This document shows, piece by piece, positions 42,844 through 51,581 of a stretch of 64,000 nucleotides of DNA (position 1 is the first letter of the stretch; every line of letters begins with the position of its first letter). The stretch covers positions 13,462-77,461 of the forward strand of contig DATBGZ010000036.1 in NCBI GenBank assembly GCA_036557785.1, in the 5' to 3' direction. Source of the stretch: DATBGZ01 sp036557785 (GTDB lineage Bacteria; Actinomycetota; Actinomycetes; Mycobacteriales; Micromonosporaceae). The notes below the pieces were generated by a model. That model saw only the letters and a program-made list of their open reading frames with translations. It searched no databases and had not been told where the DNA came from. Position numbers and translations under genes: made by a program.

Positions 42844-43797
42844 TCAGTTCTCGGCAGGACACTCCTCGCCCGCATCGCCGTTGACGGCGGCTCGGCGGTA
42901 GGCGGCGGGCGGCTGGCCCATCAGGCGCCGGAACGCCTTGCTGAACGCGGCCGTCGACTCGTACCCGGCGCTCGCCGCCACGTCGGCGACATCGCGGCGC
43001 GTGCCACGCAACGCGATAGCCGCCGTGCGCAGCCGCCAGCGCGTCGCGTAGGCGATCGGAGCCTCGCCCACGAGGTCGGTGAAGCGAGCGGCGAATGCGG
43101 ATCGGGACATGCCAGCGCCGGCGGCCAGCTTCGCCACGGTCCACGGCGCTGAGGGTTCGGCATGGATGAGCCGCAGGGCCGAGCCGATCTGCGGATCGAC
43201 CAGAGCGCGCAGCCAGGTCGTCTCGTCCGCTGGGAGGCAGGCCAGATGGCTGCGCAGGACATAGACGAACAGCGCGTCACAGAGCCGGTTCACCACGGTG
43301 GCGGCGCCGGGTCGTTCGGCACTCGCCTCGTCCGCCAGCAAGCCGATGGTCTGGGCCAGCCACGGGCCGGCCGTGGTCTGCTCGCTACGGACGTGGATCA
43401 CGGCCGGCAGGGCCGCGAGCAACTTGTCGCCCCGCACGTCGGTGAACCGGAAACAGCCGCAGATCAGGTAGGCGTCACCGCCGGCCGGCGGGTGGTCTGC
43501 GCGACGTGGGTCGAACGCGCCCTCCGCCAACAGATCGCGCAGGTCCCGGGCCGGCGATCCCTCGCGGTCGCGCAGGGCATGGGACCGCCCCGGGGCCAGC
43601 ACCACCACGTCACCCGCTGCGACATCGACCGGGTCGAGTCCCTCCACCTCCAGGCGGGCGCCGCCGTGAGGAAGCACGTGGAAGGCGAACTGCTCGCGGC
43701 CGTCGGCGCGAATGCCCCAGGGCGGCCTGAGCCAGGTCTGTGCGAAGACCGTGCTCTCGAGCCGGACGGCGTCGAGCATGTCGGAGAGTACGTCCAT
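42844..43797 (-). CDS. AraC-family regulator with a cupin N-terminal domain
   Basis: A 317-residue regulator. The N-terminal half is the cupin-6 type ligand domain (QFAFHVLPHGGARLEVEGLDPVDVAAGDVVVLAPGRSHALRD, DAYLICGCFRF). The C-terminal half has two AraC helix-turn-helices: WTVAKLAAGAGMSRSAFAARFTDLVGEAPIAYATRWRLRTAA and DVADVAASAGYESTAAFSKAFRRLMGQPPAAYRR. It is divergent from an SDR gene 97 nt away, a common pairing in which the regulator controls the SDR. It is convergent with the response regulator, 14 nt apart. Confidence 0.9.
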   Translation of the reverse strand: MDVLSDMLDAVRLESTVFAQTWLRPPWGIRADGREQFAFHVLPHGGARLEVEGLDPVDVAAGDVVVLAPGRSHALRDREGSPARDLRDLLAEGAFDPRRADHPPAGGDAYLICGCFRFTDVRGDKLLAALPAVIHVRSEQTTAGPWLAQTIGLLADEASAERPGAATVVNRLCDALFVYVLRSHLACLPADETTWLRALVDPQIGSALRLIHAEPSAPWTVAKLAAGAGMSRSAFAARFTDLVGEAPIAYATRWRLRTAAIALRGTRRDVADVAASAGYESTAAFSKAFRRLMGQPPAAYRRAAVNGDAGEECPAEN

Positions 43798-43894
43798 GGG
43801 TCTGCGATTCCATCGAGCCAGTGGTGGACGATCAGATAAGTAATCAGGATCGTAGAGCATAGACAGTCCAGTACGCCGAGGCGACGATGACGGC

Positions 43895-44740
43895 GTGGAG
43901 ACGATGAGCGGCAAGGTCGTTGTGGTCACGGGTGCGACGGGTGGCATCGGCAAGGAAGTCGCCCGGGGGCTGGTCGGGCTCGGTGCGCATGTCGTGATCG
44001 GTGCTCGCGATCCACAGCGGGGCGAGGCGACTCGGCAGGAGCTGGGCGCCGCAGGCAGTGGCGGTGTGGCGGTCCTGCCACTCGATGTGGCCGACCAGTC
44101 GTCGGTGCGGGCCTTCGCGGCGGCGTTCATCGACCAGCATCGCCAGCTCGATGTCCTGGTGAACAACGCCGGCGCGTGGTTCAGCGACCGCCGCGAGAGC
44201 CCGGACGGTTACGAGTTGACCTTCGCCACCAACGTGCTGGGACCGCATCTGCTCACCGAGCTCCTGCTCGACGCTCTGCTGCGGGCCGCGCCGGGCGCCC
44301 GCGTGGTGAACATCGTCTCCGCGATCGTCGGCAACTACGACGCGACCGATCTGCAGTACCAGCGCCGGGCCTACGACGGCTACAAGGCGTACGCCCAGTC
44401 CAAGCAGGCGCTGTCGATGCTGACCTGGGGTCTCGCCGCGCGGTTGACCGGACAGGGCGTCACCGCCAACACGGCGGCGCCCGGGTTCGTACGCACGGGC
44501 TTCAACCGCAACGCCCACGGCCCCCGCGCCGCGATGATCGGGCTGATGTCACGGCTGTTCGCGGTCTCGCCGGAGAAGGGTGCGGACACGCCGCTGTGGG
44601 CAGCGAGCGCGGCCGAGCTCGACGGTGTGACGGGCCAGGCGTTCACGGCCCGCAAGGCCCGACCGCCCAAGTTCACCGAGCCCGGGCCGATCGCCGAGCT
44701 CGAGCGGTTCTGCGGCGGACTCGAGCGGGCCACCGGCTGA
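43895..44740 (+). CDS. Short-chain dehydrogenase (retinol-dehydrogenase-like)
   Basis: A 281-residue SDR with TGATGGIG, NNAGAWF, and the Tyr-x-x-x-Lys pair as YAQSKQAL after NIVSAIVG. The length and the C-terminal insertion (VRTGFNRNAHGPRAAMIGLMSRLFAVSPEKGADTPLWAA) resemble retinol-dehydrogenase-like SDRs, which reduce or oxidise bulky alcohols. A GTG start at 43895 is used, with ATG 43904 as an alternative. It is divergent from the AraC regulator. Confidence 0.88.
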   Translation: METMSGKVVVVTGATGGIGKEVARGLVGLGAHVVIGARDPQRGEATRQELGAAGSGGVAVLPLDVADQSSVRAFAAAFIDQHRQLDVLVNNAGAWFSDRRESPDGYELTFATNVLGPHLLTELLLDALLRAAPGARVVNIVSAIVGNYDATDLQYQRRAYDGYKAYAQSKQALSMLTWGLAARLTGQGVTANTAAPGFVRTGFNRNAHGPRAAMIGLMSRLFAVSPEKGADTPLWAASAAELDGVTGQAFTARKARPPKFTEPGPIAELERFCGGLERATG

Positions 44741-44833
44741 CGCCAGTCCGGTCATCGGCTTCCCGCTATAACGTGGACCGCCAGTGGCGAGGGTGATGGA
44801 CAAACCCAAGTCGGCGGGCGTATAGAAAGGCCC

Positions 44834-45718
44834 ATGACATCTACCGAGCTGGCCAGCGCACAGCAATCGGTAGCACGGATCCGCGAGCGGTGGAGCTCGT
44901 TCCTCGACGCGCGCCAACAGCATCTCGCGGCCGCCGCCGACGGCAGAGCACCCGCGGAGAAGGTGGCGGAGAACATTCTGTCTTCGCTGTTCACGCACGT
45001 TCTTGACTGGACGACGGAACAGATCCGGCTACAGGACGAGCGAACGGACATGACGCTCACCCGCGGCGGCCTGCGCTACCTCATCGTGGAGGTGAAGCGA
45101 CCCGGTTCATTCGACGGGCGCGGCGCCATCACCCGCGCGCTGAGCCAGGCCATCGACTACGCGCGGACGCTGAAGGTCGACAAGGTCGCGGTCAGCGATG
45201 GCTGCATCTTCGAGGCGTACGACCTGACCCCAGATGGCGCGGCCCAGCGCATGGCCGTTCACCTCGCCGATCCGGAACCACCCGGCGACCTGTGGTGGGT
45301 CAGCACGCGGGGCATCTACCGGACGCCACCGGTTCAGCGTGCGGTGGCCAACGCGGAACTCGCAGGCGATGACGTACTGCACCCCAAGTACGGCCTGCCC
45401 GCCCGGTGCTTCGCCCACGTCGGCGATCCCCGGCATCCCGCCACGTGGAAGCTGCCGTACCTGCTCGCCGATGGTGCGGTCGATGCCAAGCGACTGCCGA
45501 AGGCGATCGGTGCGGTGCTCACCGACTACCGCAGCGAGCAGGTGCGGGGGCTCAGCGATCAGCACACCAGCGACGTGCTGGTACGCCTCGCCGTGGCGGC
45601 GGTGCGCATCGGCCGCATGCCGCACCAGGATCCGACGCCGGCCGCCATCTACGTGACCCTCCAGGACCACCTGCGACAGATCGGCCGGACGGGCGAAGTC
45701 CCGGGCCTGCCCGCTTGA
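44834..45718 (+). CDS. Stand-alone HSDR_N-type (PD-(D/E)xK) nuclease-like protein
   Basis: A 294-residue protein similar to the N-terminal nuclease domain of type I restriction R subunits. Its core is AENILSSLFTHVLDWTTEQIRLQDERTDMTLTRGGLRYLIVEVKRPGSFDGRGAITRALSQAIDYA, where Asp of RTDM and the E-V-K of IVEVKRP give the PD-(D/E)xK site. The rest (DKVAVSDGCIFEAYDL onward) is not a helicase. No modification or specificity genes adjoin it. A TATAAC box lies at 44767-44772. It could be an orphan restriction or repair nuclease. Confidence 0.75.
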   Translation: MTSTELASAQQSVARIRERWSSFLDARQQHLAAAADGRAPAEKVAENILSSLFTHVLDWTTEQIRLQDERTDMTLTRGGLRYLIVEVKRPGSFDGRGAITRALSQAIDYARTLKVDKVAVSDGCIFEAYDLTPDGAAQRMAVHLADPEPPGDLWWVSTRGIYRTPPVQRAVANAELAGDDVLHPKYGLPARCFAHVGDPRHPATWKLPYLLADGAVDAKRLPKAIGAVLTDYRSEQVRGLSDQHTSDVLVRLAVAAVRIGRMPHQDPTPAAIYVTLQDHLRQIGRTGEVPGLPA

Positions 45719-45739
45719 TTCGAGAAGCCGTACGGGCGG

Positions 45740-46753
45740 TCATCGGTGGTCGGGTAGCAGCAGACAACTGTCGCCGAACTCGTGCCAGCGGTACCGCTCG
45801 CGCAAGGCGTGCTCGTACGCGGACTCGACGAGCTCGGTGCCGGCGACCGCTTCGAGGAGGTCCAGGTGGCTCGCCCCGGGCTCGTGCCAGCCGGTGATCA
45901 GTCCGGTCACCACCCGAGCCGGCCGATCGGGGCCGAGGACGAGATCGGTCCATCCCTGGGCCGGGTGCACTCTGCCTGATGAGTCCACAGTGGACTCCAG
46001 GGCTCGGGCGACCGTGGTGCCCACCGCGACCACGCGGCCACCCCAGCGCCGGGTGGCGGTGACGAGCCGGGCCGTCTGCGCGGGGACCTCGAACCGCTCG
46101 GCCTGCGGCGGCTCGCCGACCTCCGGCGATGATACGCCGGCATGGAGCAGCACCGGCGCCACGACGATGCCCCGACGAACGAGATCGGTCACCAGCTCTG
46201 TCGAGAATGGACGCCCCGCGCTCGGCATCTCGGCGCTGCCGGGCCGCCACCCGAAGACGGTCAGGTACTCCGCCAGTGGGTAGCGCTGACGCAGATAGGC
46301 GTAGCCGATGGGGCGCCCGACGCGCCGCAGGTAGGGCAGGACGTCGACGGCGACCCGCGAACGCCACAGCCGGTGCTGGCCCAGTGGATGCGGCGCGACG
46401 ACGGACAGGCTCACCCCTTCCGGCAGCGCGAGCCGGTCGCCGGGGGCCAGGTCGGGCACCGGGCCACTCGCGCGGCCGGCCGGACGCACCTCGACCACCC
46501 AGTCGCCGTCGTCGAGCGCGGCGGCGAAGTGGACGCTCACCGGGGATCCGTCGCCGCGTGCCCCGTCGACCGCGGCGGGCAGGGCGCCGGAGGTGTTCAC
46601 CACGACCAGGTCGCCCGGGGCAAGATGCGACGCGAGCTCATCGAAACGCGCGTGCACGATGCCGCCGGGCCGGGCAACCAGCAGGCGCACACCGTCGCGC
46701 CGGGGTGGTGGCGCGTCGGCGGCCAGCGACGGCGGGACCGCGAAGCCGATCAT
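45740..46753 (-). CDS. QueA-like S-adenosylmethionine:tRNA ribosyltransferase-isomerase family protein
   Basis: A 337-residue protein of the QueA family, whose classical member transfers and isomerises the ribosyl of SAM to make epoxyqueuosine in tRNA. Typical stretches are HLAPGDLVVVNTSGALPAAV, RVGRPIGYAYLRQRYPLAEYLTVFGWRPGSAEMPSAGRPFSTELV and ARALESTVD...GWTDLVLGPDRPARVVTGLITGWHEPGASHLDLLEAVAG. No other queuosine genes are near, and actinobacterial QueA-like proteins often lack the pathway, so a different role is possible. Its start overlaps the SDR stop (ATGA). Confidence 0.85.
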   Translation of the reverse strand: MIGFAVPPSLAADAPPPRRDGVRLLVARPGGIVHARFDELASHLAPGDLVVVNTSGALPAAVDGARGDGSPVSVHFAAALDDGDWVVEVRPAGRASGPVPDLAPGDRLALPEGVSLSVVAPHPLGQHRLWRSRVAVDVLPYLRRVGRPIGYAYLRQRYPLAEYLTVFGWRPGSAEMPSAGRPFSTELVTDLVRRGIVVAPVLLHAGVSSPEVGEPPQAERFEVPAQTARLVTATRRWGGRVVAVGTTVARALESTVDSSGRVHPAQGWTDLVLGPDRPARVVTGLITGWHEPGASHLDLLEAVAGTELVESAYEHALRERYRWHEFGDSCLLLPDHR

Positions 46754-47442
46754 GGTGTCGCTGCCGAGAAGTCCGCGGCGCGGTAGCGGCCGCATGGCGG
46801 TCGTGCCTGCACCAGACGCAGGACGGACGGCACGACCTCCTCTGGCAGCGGGCGGTCCGAGATGTCCTCGCCAGGGAAGGCGCGCTGGTGCATCTCGGTG
46901 CGCATGTCTCCGGGGTCGACCGCGTAGGAGCGCAGTTCGGGTTCCTCGACGGCGAGGACCGCGCTGAGGTGGTCGAGGGCGGCCTTGGACGAGCCGTACG
47001 CGCCCCACCCCGGGTAGGCCTCGACGGCAGCGTCCGAGCTGACCCAGATGACGGTGCCGTCGCTGTCGCGCAGCAGCGGCAGCACCAGTTGCAGCAGCGC
47101 GAGCGGGGCGATCACGTTGGTCTCGTAGACGGCGCGGACAGCGTCGACGGGCACGGCGGCGAGTGCCGGCAGAGGGCTCGGGCCGAGCTCGCTGGCGTTG
47201 GCGACGAGCAGGTCCAGGCGGCCGAGGTCGGCGACGGCCGCGGCGAGGGCCGCCCGGTGCTCGGCATCCGTGACGTCGCCGGGCACCACGGTGGCGTCGG
47301 GCAGTTCGGCGCGTACCGCGGCCAGGCGCCCGACGTCGCGTCCGTCGAGGACGACCCGCCATCCCTGTCCCCTCAGGGCGACGGCCAATGCTCGGCCCAG
47401 CCCCTGGCTCGCGCCGGTGATGAGTGCTACCTGGTCGGTCAT
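46750..47442 (-). CDS. Short-chain dehydrogenase/reductase in the SoxR-linked operon
   Basis: A 230-residue classical SDR: TGASQGLGRAL, VANASEL in place of NNAG, and the catalytic SSDAAVEAYPGWGAYGSSKAAL. It ends in the coupled ATGA with the QueA-like gene. The divergent soxR gene and a 19-nt spacer promoter with a SoxR-like box upstream suggest induction by redox-active compounds. ATG 47442 lies 6 nt after the AATCAT box, so the transcript is probably leaderless. Confidence 0.87.
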   Translation of the reverse strand: MTDQVALITGASQGLGRALAVALRGQGWRVVLDGRDVGRLAAVRAELPDATVVPGDVTDAEHRAALAAAVADLGRLDLLVANASELGPSPLPALAAVPVDAVRAVYETNVIAPLALLQLVLPLLRDSDGTVIWVSSDAAVEAYPGWGAYGSSKAALDHLSAVLAVEEPELRSYAVDPGDMRTEMHQRAFPGEDISDRPLPEEVVPSVLRLVQARPPCGRYRAADFSAATP

Positions 47443-47448
47443 GTCACC

Positions 47449-47479
47449 ATGATTGAAGTTGAAGTTAGCTTTAGGTCAA
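47449..47479 (-). promoter_or_regulatory. SoxR-type promoter with a long 19-nt spacer and SoxR-like box
   Basis: On the minus strand TTGACC (47479-47474) and AATCAT (47454-47449) are 19 nt apart, the stretched spacing that MerR-family activators correct. The 18 nt from 47475 to 47458, CCTAAAGCTAACTTCAAC, match the SoxR consensus CCTCAAGTTAACTTGAGG in 13 of 18 positions. It serves the SDR-QueA-like operon. Confidence 0.65.
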
Positions 47480-47491
47480 GGGGGTTGCGCG

Positions 47492-47959
47492 ATGAAATCG
47501 TCGGACCTGCTCACCGTCGGCGAGGTCGCCGCCCGCAGCGGGGTCGCAGCGTCCGCGCTGCGCTTCTACGAGGCCGAGGGCCTGCTGCCCGCCACCCGAA
47601 CGACCGGCAACCAGCGCCGGTACCCGCGACACGTGTTGCGACGGCTCGCCTTCATCCGAGCCGCCCAGAACATCGGGCTCAGCCTCGACGAGATCACGGC
47701 GGCGCTGGCCAGCCTGCCGGATGGGCGGACCCCGACCAGGGCCGACTGGGCCCGGTTGTCGCGAGGGTGGCGAGCGCGGCTTGACGAGCAGATCGCCGCG
47801 CTGACCAAGCTGCGCGACGGCCTCGAGGAGTGCATCGGCTGCGGATGCCTGTCCCTGCAGCGTTGCGCGGTCTCCAACCCGGCCGACGTCTCCGCGGGCA
47901 GCGGGCCGGGCGCGGCGTACCTGCCCCGCACCCTGCGGGTCAATCCAACGCGGCGGTGA
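47492..47959 (+). CDS. soxR: Redox-sensing activator SoxR
   Basis: A 155-residue MerR-family regulator. The N-terminal helix-turn-helix is LTVGEVAARSGVAASALRFYEAEGLLPATRTTGNQRRYPRHVLRRLAFI and the C-terminal [2Fe-2S] motif CIGCGCLSLQRC has the four cysteines of SoxR. Oxidation of this cluster by redox-active metabolites or nitric oxide turns on its promoters. It is divergent from the SDR-QueA-like operon, which has a SoxR-like box. Its 3' end overlaps the convergent GNAT gene by 20 nt. Confidence 0.93.
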   Translation: MKSSDLLTVGEVAARSGVAASALRFYEAEGLLPATRTTGNQRRYPRHVLRRLAFIRAAQNIGLSLDEITAALASLPDGRTPTRADWARLSRGWRARLDEQIAALTKLRDGLEECIGCGCLSLQRCAVSNPADVSAGSGPGAAYLPRTLRVNPTRR

Positions 47960-48464
47960 GGTCGAACTGCAGGGCAACCAGGTGGACGCCCGGCACGGGA
48001 GTCCAGTCGCGCTCCGGCAGCCGGATGAAGCCCATCCTCGCGTAGAGGCGTTGCGCAGCCTCGACGAAGTCCCGTGCCGAGATCACGACCCGCTCAGCGC
48101 CGCCGGCCCGGGCATGATCCAGGCAGGCCCGGACCAGCCGCTCCCCGATGCCGCGGCGCTGGGCCTTCGGCGCCACGGCGAGCATCCGGAACTCCGCCTC
48201 TCCCGCACCCGCGAGCTCCGAGTACACCGAGCCGGGCCAGACCAGAAGCACCGCCCCGAGCACGTCGCAGCCCTCGACGGCCACGAGGATCTGACCCGCC
48301 GAGGCGCGGCCGGCGACATTGGCGAGCGTCGAGCGGTATGTCGTCTCGGGGCCGAGCTGCCCATCGGCCTCGTATGCTTCGACGGTCAACTCGGCGATCG
48401 CGGCGAAGTCGTCCGGGGTGGCGGCGCGAATCACGATCGGTTCGGGCCTGATCACTGCTGGCAT
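47940..48464 (-). CDS. GNAT-family N-acetyltransferase
   Basis: A 174-residue single-domain acetyltransferase: IVIRAATPDDFAAIAELTVEAYEADGQLG at the start, LVAVEGCDVLGAVLLVWPGSVYSELAGAGEAEFRMLAVAPKAQRRGIGERLVRACLDHARAGGAERVVISARDFVEAAQRLYARMGFIRL with the acetyl-CoA loop Q-R-R-G-I-G. Substrate unknown. The 3' end overlaps the soxR stop in opposite orientation. Confidence 0.87.
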   Translation of the reverse strand: MPAVIRPEPIVIRAATPDDFAAIAELTVEAYEADGQLGPETTYRSTLANVAGRASAGQILVAVEGCDVLGAVLLVWPGSVYSELAGAGEAEFRMLAVAPKAQRRGIGERLVRACLDHARAGGAERVVISARDFVEAAQRLYARMGFIRLPERDWTPVPGVHLVALQFDLTAALD

Positions 48465-48499
48465 GCCTTCACACCTCAGGTTCTGGGCTGCCCGCACGG

Positions 48500-49915
48500 C
48501 TATCGGACAGCAACCACGCCATCGTAGGTGCCCAGGAAGGCCAGCCCGCGCGCCAGCGTCGGCGAGGCGAAGTGCGGCAGGCCGTCGCCCAGGTCTACCT
48601 GGGCGATCACGGCCCCGGTGCCGGTGTCCAGCGTGTAGAGCGTGCCGGAGCGGTAGTCGGGCACCCAGAGCGCACCGGAGCCGAGCACCGGCGAGCCGTT
48701 GGCCGGCGCCGCGGCCTGCCAACGCACCGAGATGTGCCCCGCCGCATCGAGCTGGACCGCGCGGGTGCCGTCGCCGCAGGGCACGTAGACCGTGTCGCCG
48801 GCGACCGCGGGGCCGCCGAAGGCGAGGCAGACCGGCGCCTGCGCCACCTCGCCGCCGACGTCGCCAAGGTGATCGGCGCGCAACACGTAGCCGGTGCCGC
48901 TCTTGCCGGCGATGAACACGAAGTCGCCGACCACAGCCGGAGTCATCGACCCCAGGTCGCGATCACGGGCATTGTCGGCGGCCCAGGTCGAGGGCGCGAA
49001 CCGGTCGGCGAGGCCGAGCGCCGGGGTCAGCGCGAGCACGGAGTCGCTGCCGTCGTACGCACCGGATGTCGATTCCCCGTTCCCGACGGCGTAGAGCAGC
49101 CGGTCGCCCTGCACGCTGCCACCCCCGGAGGCCCAGATGCCGCCCTCCCGGGTTGTCGGCACGGCATAGCTCGTCTCCGGACCGGAGCCCACCACCGGCA
49201 CCCCGACCACGGAGCCGATGTATCGCCCGCAGTCGCCGAAGAGCCCGCCGTAGCCGATGTAGACCACGCCGTCGAGCAGCGTCAACGCGGAGCGCTGCTG
49301 GTGCGCGATCGGGTCGCCCATCGGCGGCTCCGCGGCACGGGCGAGCCGTACCTCGCCCGTCGTCGCGTCGAGCCCGTAGAGCGTGTGGTGCCCACCGGTG
49401 GTCTCGGCCACCGCCAGCACGAGATGGTTGGCCGGGTCATAGACCATCGTCGAGGTGATTCCCAACGGGTCGATGTTGCCGCAGGGCAGCTCGTCACGCC
49501 GGGCCGGCGTACCGAGGTGGCGCGACCAGCGCACCGCCCCGGAGGCGGCGTCGAGGGCGTAAACCGTGTCCTGCTCCGTCCCGGCATAGAGCAGATCGCC
49601 GACCACCAGCGGCTGGCCGTAGACCGCACCGTCGAGTGGGGCCTGCCAAGCCACGGTGAGCGAGCTCGGGGAGGACGGACCGGCACCGGAACCGCTCTCC
49701 GGCGCGACGCCGGTCCGGGCGTTGTCGCGGTGGTAGGTCGTCCAGTCGGCCGGCTCGGCGCCACCACCGGTCGAGGTCGGACCGGCCGTGATCAGCACGG
49801 TCGACGGCACAGGCGTTGGGGACTGGCTCGAACACGCGGACAGCGCAACGTACGCGGCAGCGGCAATCACGGCACCCCGGCGGGTTGCCTGGCGCACAGC
49901 GGGGGGCAGCGGCAT
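48500..49915 (-). CDS. PQQ-like beta-propeller lipoprotein
   Basis: A 471-residue exported protein. The N-terminus ends in AAAAYVALSAC, a lipobox. After a Ser/Pro/Gly-rich linker follow repeated blades of the quinoprotein type: AWQAPLDGAVYGQPLVVGDLLYAGTEQDTVYALDAASGAVRWSRHLG, HHTLYGLDATTGEVR, LYTLDTGTGAVIAQVDLG. Several cysteines (PCGNIDP, FGDCGRYIGS, VCLAFGGPAV, VPCGDGTRAV) could form disulfides. Without dehydrogenase residues it is more likely a surface or binding protein than an active PQQ enzyme. Confidence 0.75.
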   Translation of the reverse strand: MPLPPAVRQATRRGAVIAAAAYVALSACSSQSPTPVPSTVLITAGPTSTGGGAEPADWTTYHRDNARTGVAPESGSGAGPSSPSSLTVAWQAPLDGAVYGQPLVVGDLLYAGTEQDTVYALDAASGAVRWSRHLGTPARRDELPCGNIDPLGITSTMVYDPANHLVLAVAETTGGHHTLYGLDATTGEVRLARAAEPPMGDPIAHQQRSALTLLDGVVYIGYGGLFGDCGRYIGSVVGVPVVGSGPETSYAVPTTREGGIWASGGGSVQGDRLLYAVGNGESTSGAYDGSDSVLALTPALGLADRFAPSTWAADNARDRDLGSMTPAVVGDFVFIAGKSGTGYVLRADHLGDVGGEVAQAPVCLAFGGPAVAGDTVYVPCGDGTRAVQLDAAGHISVRWQAAAPANGSPVLGSGALWVPDYRSGTLYTLDTGTGAVIAQVDLGDGLPHFASPTLARGLAFLGTYDGVVAVR

Positions 49916-50074
49916 TTCACCGACTCTAGAGGCATCGCCCCGCGGTTGCCCGGCGGCGGCGCTCGAGGTGTAGGGAAAACCCTCATTCATCAGAACGGAG
50001 GCGAGCCTACCGTCACGGCAGGCGACTGGACCGGCACCACATGACCGGTGCCTGCGACTCCGCGGAGGACGTTC

Positions 50075-50617
50075 ATGCGTTTGAAGTCATTGATCATTGC
50101 CATCGTCGCGATGACCGCGCTCGGGCTCGCCGGCTGCGCCAAGGACAGCACGACGAACCCCACGACGAACCCCACGGCGAACCTCACAGCGGGGCCGTCA
50201 GGCAACCCGAGCAACAGCGGCGTGCCGGGCGGCGGTGGCGCAGCGCCCGACCCATGCACCCTGCTCACCACCGACGAAGCCACCGCCGTGCTGGGTGAGA
50301 AGGCCAAGGACGGCGAGCCTCACTCGTCCACCGGCACCAAGCAGTGCGAGTGGGACGCGGTCTCGGGCCACTCGTCGGTCGCGATCCTCATCTGGGTCGG
50401 CGGGTGGAGCTCCAAGTGGCAGTCGACCCACGACAGCAGCAAGGCCGCCCCCGGCTTCAAGGACGTCTCGGGTCTCGGTGACGCCGCGTTCTCGAACGGG
50501 ATCGACCTGCACATCCTCAAGGGCGACGACATGTACCAGATCGGGGTCCTCGGGCCCTTCAAAGACCTCGTGGCCAAGGCGACCACGGTGGCCCAGAAGG
50601 CGCTCGCCCGGGCCTGA
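50075..50617 (+). CDS. DUF3558-like lipoprotein
   Basis: A 180-residue surface lipoprotein. The start RLKSLIIAIVAMTALGLAGC is a typical lipoprotein signal with the cysteine in LAGC. A Thr/Asn/Pro/Gly-rich linker (TTNPTTNPTANLTAGPSGNPSNSG) is followed by PCTLLTTDEATAVLGEKAKDG...KQCEWDAVSG, the cysteine-paired domain of DUF3558, and FKDVSGLGDAAFSNGIDLHILKGDDMYQIGV. The family is common on actinomycete envelopes; the function is unknown. GGAGG precedes the ATG at 50075. Confidence 0.78.
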   Translation: MRLKSLIIAIVAMTALGLAGCAKDSTTNPTTNPTANLTAGPSGNPSNSGVPGGGGAAPDPCTLLTTDEATAVLGEKAKDGEPHSSTGTKQCEWDAVSGHSSVAILIWVGGWSSKWQSTHDSSKAAPGFKDVSGLGDAAFSNGIDLHILKGDDMYQIGVLGPFKDLVAKATTVAQKALARA

Positions 50618-50632
50618 GGCAGACCGCTCCCG

Positions 50633-51576
50633 TCATGGCCGCACCAGGCGGATCGGGGCGCCGTCAAGCCAGGCCAGCACGTTGGCCACGGTGTCCTCGT
50701 ACATGAGGGCCAGGTTCTCCCGGCTCACGAAGCCCAGGTGCGGTAGCAGTACAGCGTTCGGTGCGGCGAGCAACGGATGGTCCAGCGGCAGCGGTTCGCT
50801 GTCGTAGACGTCGAGGCCGGCGCCGGCGAGGCGCCCCTCCGCCAAGGCGGCGACGAGCGCGCCGGTCTCGACGATCGGACCACGCGAGGTGTTGATGAGA
50901 TAGGCGGTGGGCTTCATCCGGCCGATCTCCCGCGCTCCGATCAGCCCGCGCGACGCGTCGGTCAGCGGGACGTGCACACTGACCACATCGGACAGTTGAG
51001 CAGCTCGTCGAGGTCCATCCGCTGCGCGCCGTGGCGAGCCGCCTGCTCGTCAGTAAGGTGCCGACTCCACGCGAGCACGTGCATGCCGAAGGCGTCGGCG
51101 TACGCGGCGATCCGTTGGCCCAGGCGCCCCAGCCCGATCAGGCCGATCGTCTTGCCGGCGAGCACCACGCCGAGGCTCCGCTGCCACTGACCCGCGCGCA
51201 GGGACGCCTCGTTGGCGGGTAACTGCCGTACGGTAGCCAGAATCAGCCCCCAGATCAGCTCAGCGGTCGATTCCGGCCGGCCACGATCGGTGTGGCACAC
51301 CGTGATCCCGTGCGAGAGCGCCGCCGCGGTATCGAGCGTCGCGTTGCTCGGTCCCGTGAAGCTGATGAGCTTGAGCTTCGGCAACCGTGCCAGCGTCGCC
51401 GCGGGCAGTGGCGTGCGGTCGCGCATCAGGCACAGGACGTCGAAGTCCGCTAACCGGGCCGCGGGGTCGGTGACCGGCTCACCGAACACGGTCACCGTGG
51501 CGCGCGCCTCGACGCCGCTCCAATCGGCCAGGTCACGGGCACAGCCCAGGTAGTCGTCGAGCACACCGACCTTCAT
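50633..51576 (-). pseudogene. D-2-hydroxyacid dehydrogenase, frameshifted
   Basis: The first part from ATG 51576 (KVGVLDDYLGC...PESTAELIWGLILATVRQLP...AGKTIGLIGLGRLGQRIAAYADAFGMHVLAWS) holds the substrate domain and the GxGxxG NAD motif. It breaks after MDLDELLNC. The second part continues in another frame: DVVSVHVPLTDASRGLIG...LINTSRGPIVETGALVAAL...LDVYDSEPLP...LPHLGFVS, with the catalytic Arg, Glu and His. A single-base indel at about 50993-50998 joins them. Either the gene is dead or the base is a sequence error. Confidence 0.85.
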
Positions 51577-51581
51577 CGCCC

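Noticed and set aside
45740..47442. One large fused minus-strand protein joining the SDR and QueA-like genes
   Set aside because: The long frame reads the SDR in the wrong register; the two real genes overlap by ATGA and each has its own motifs.
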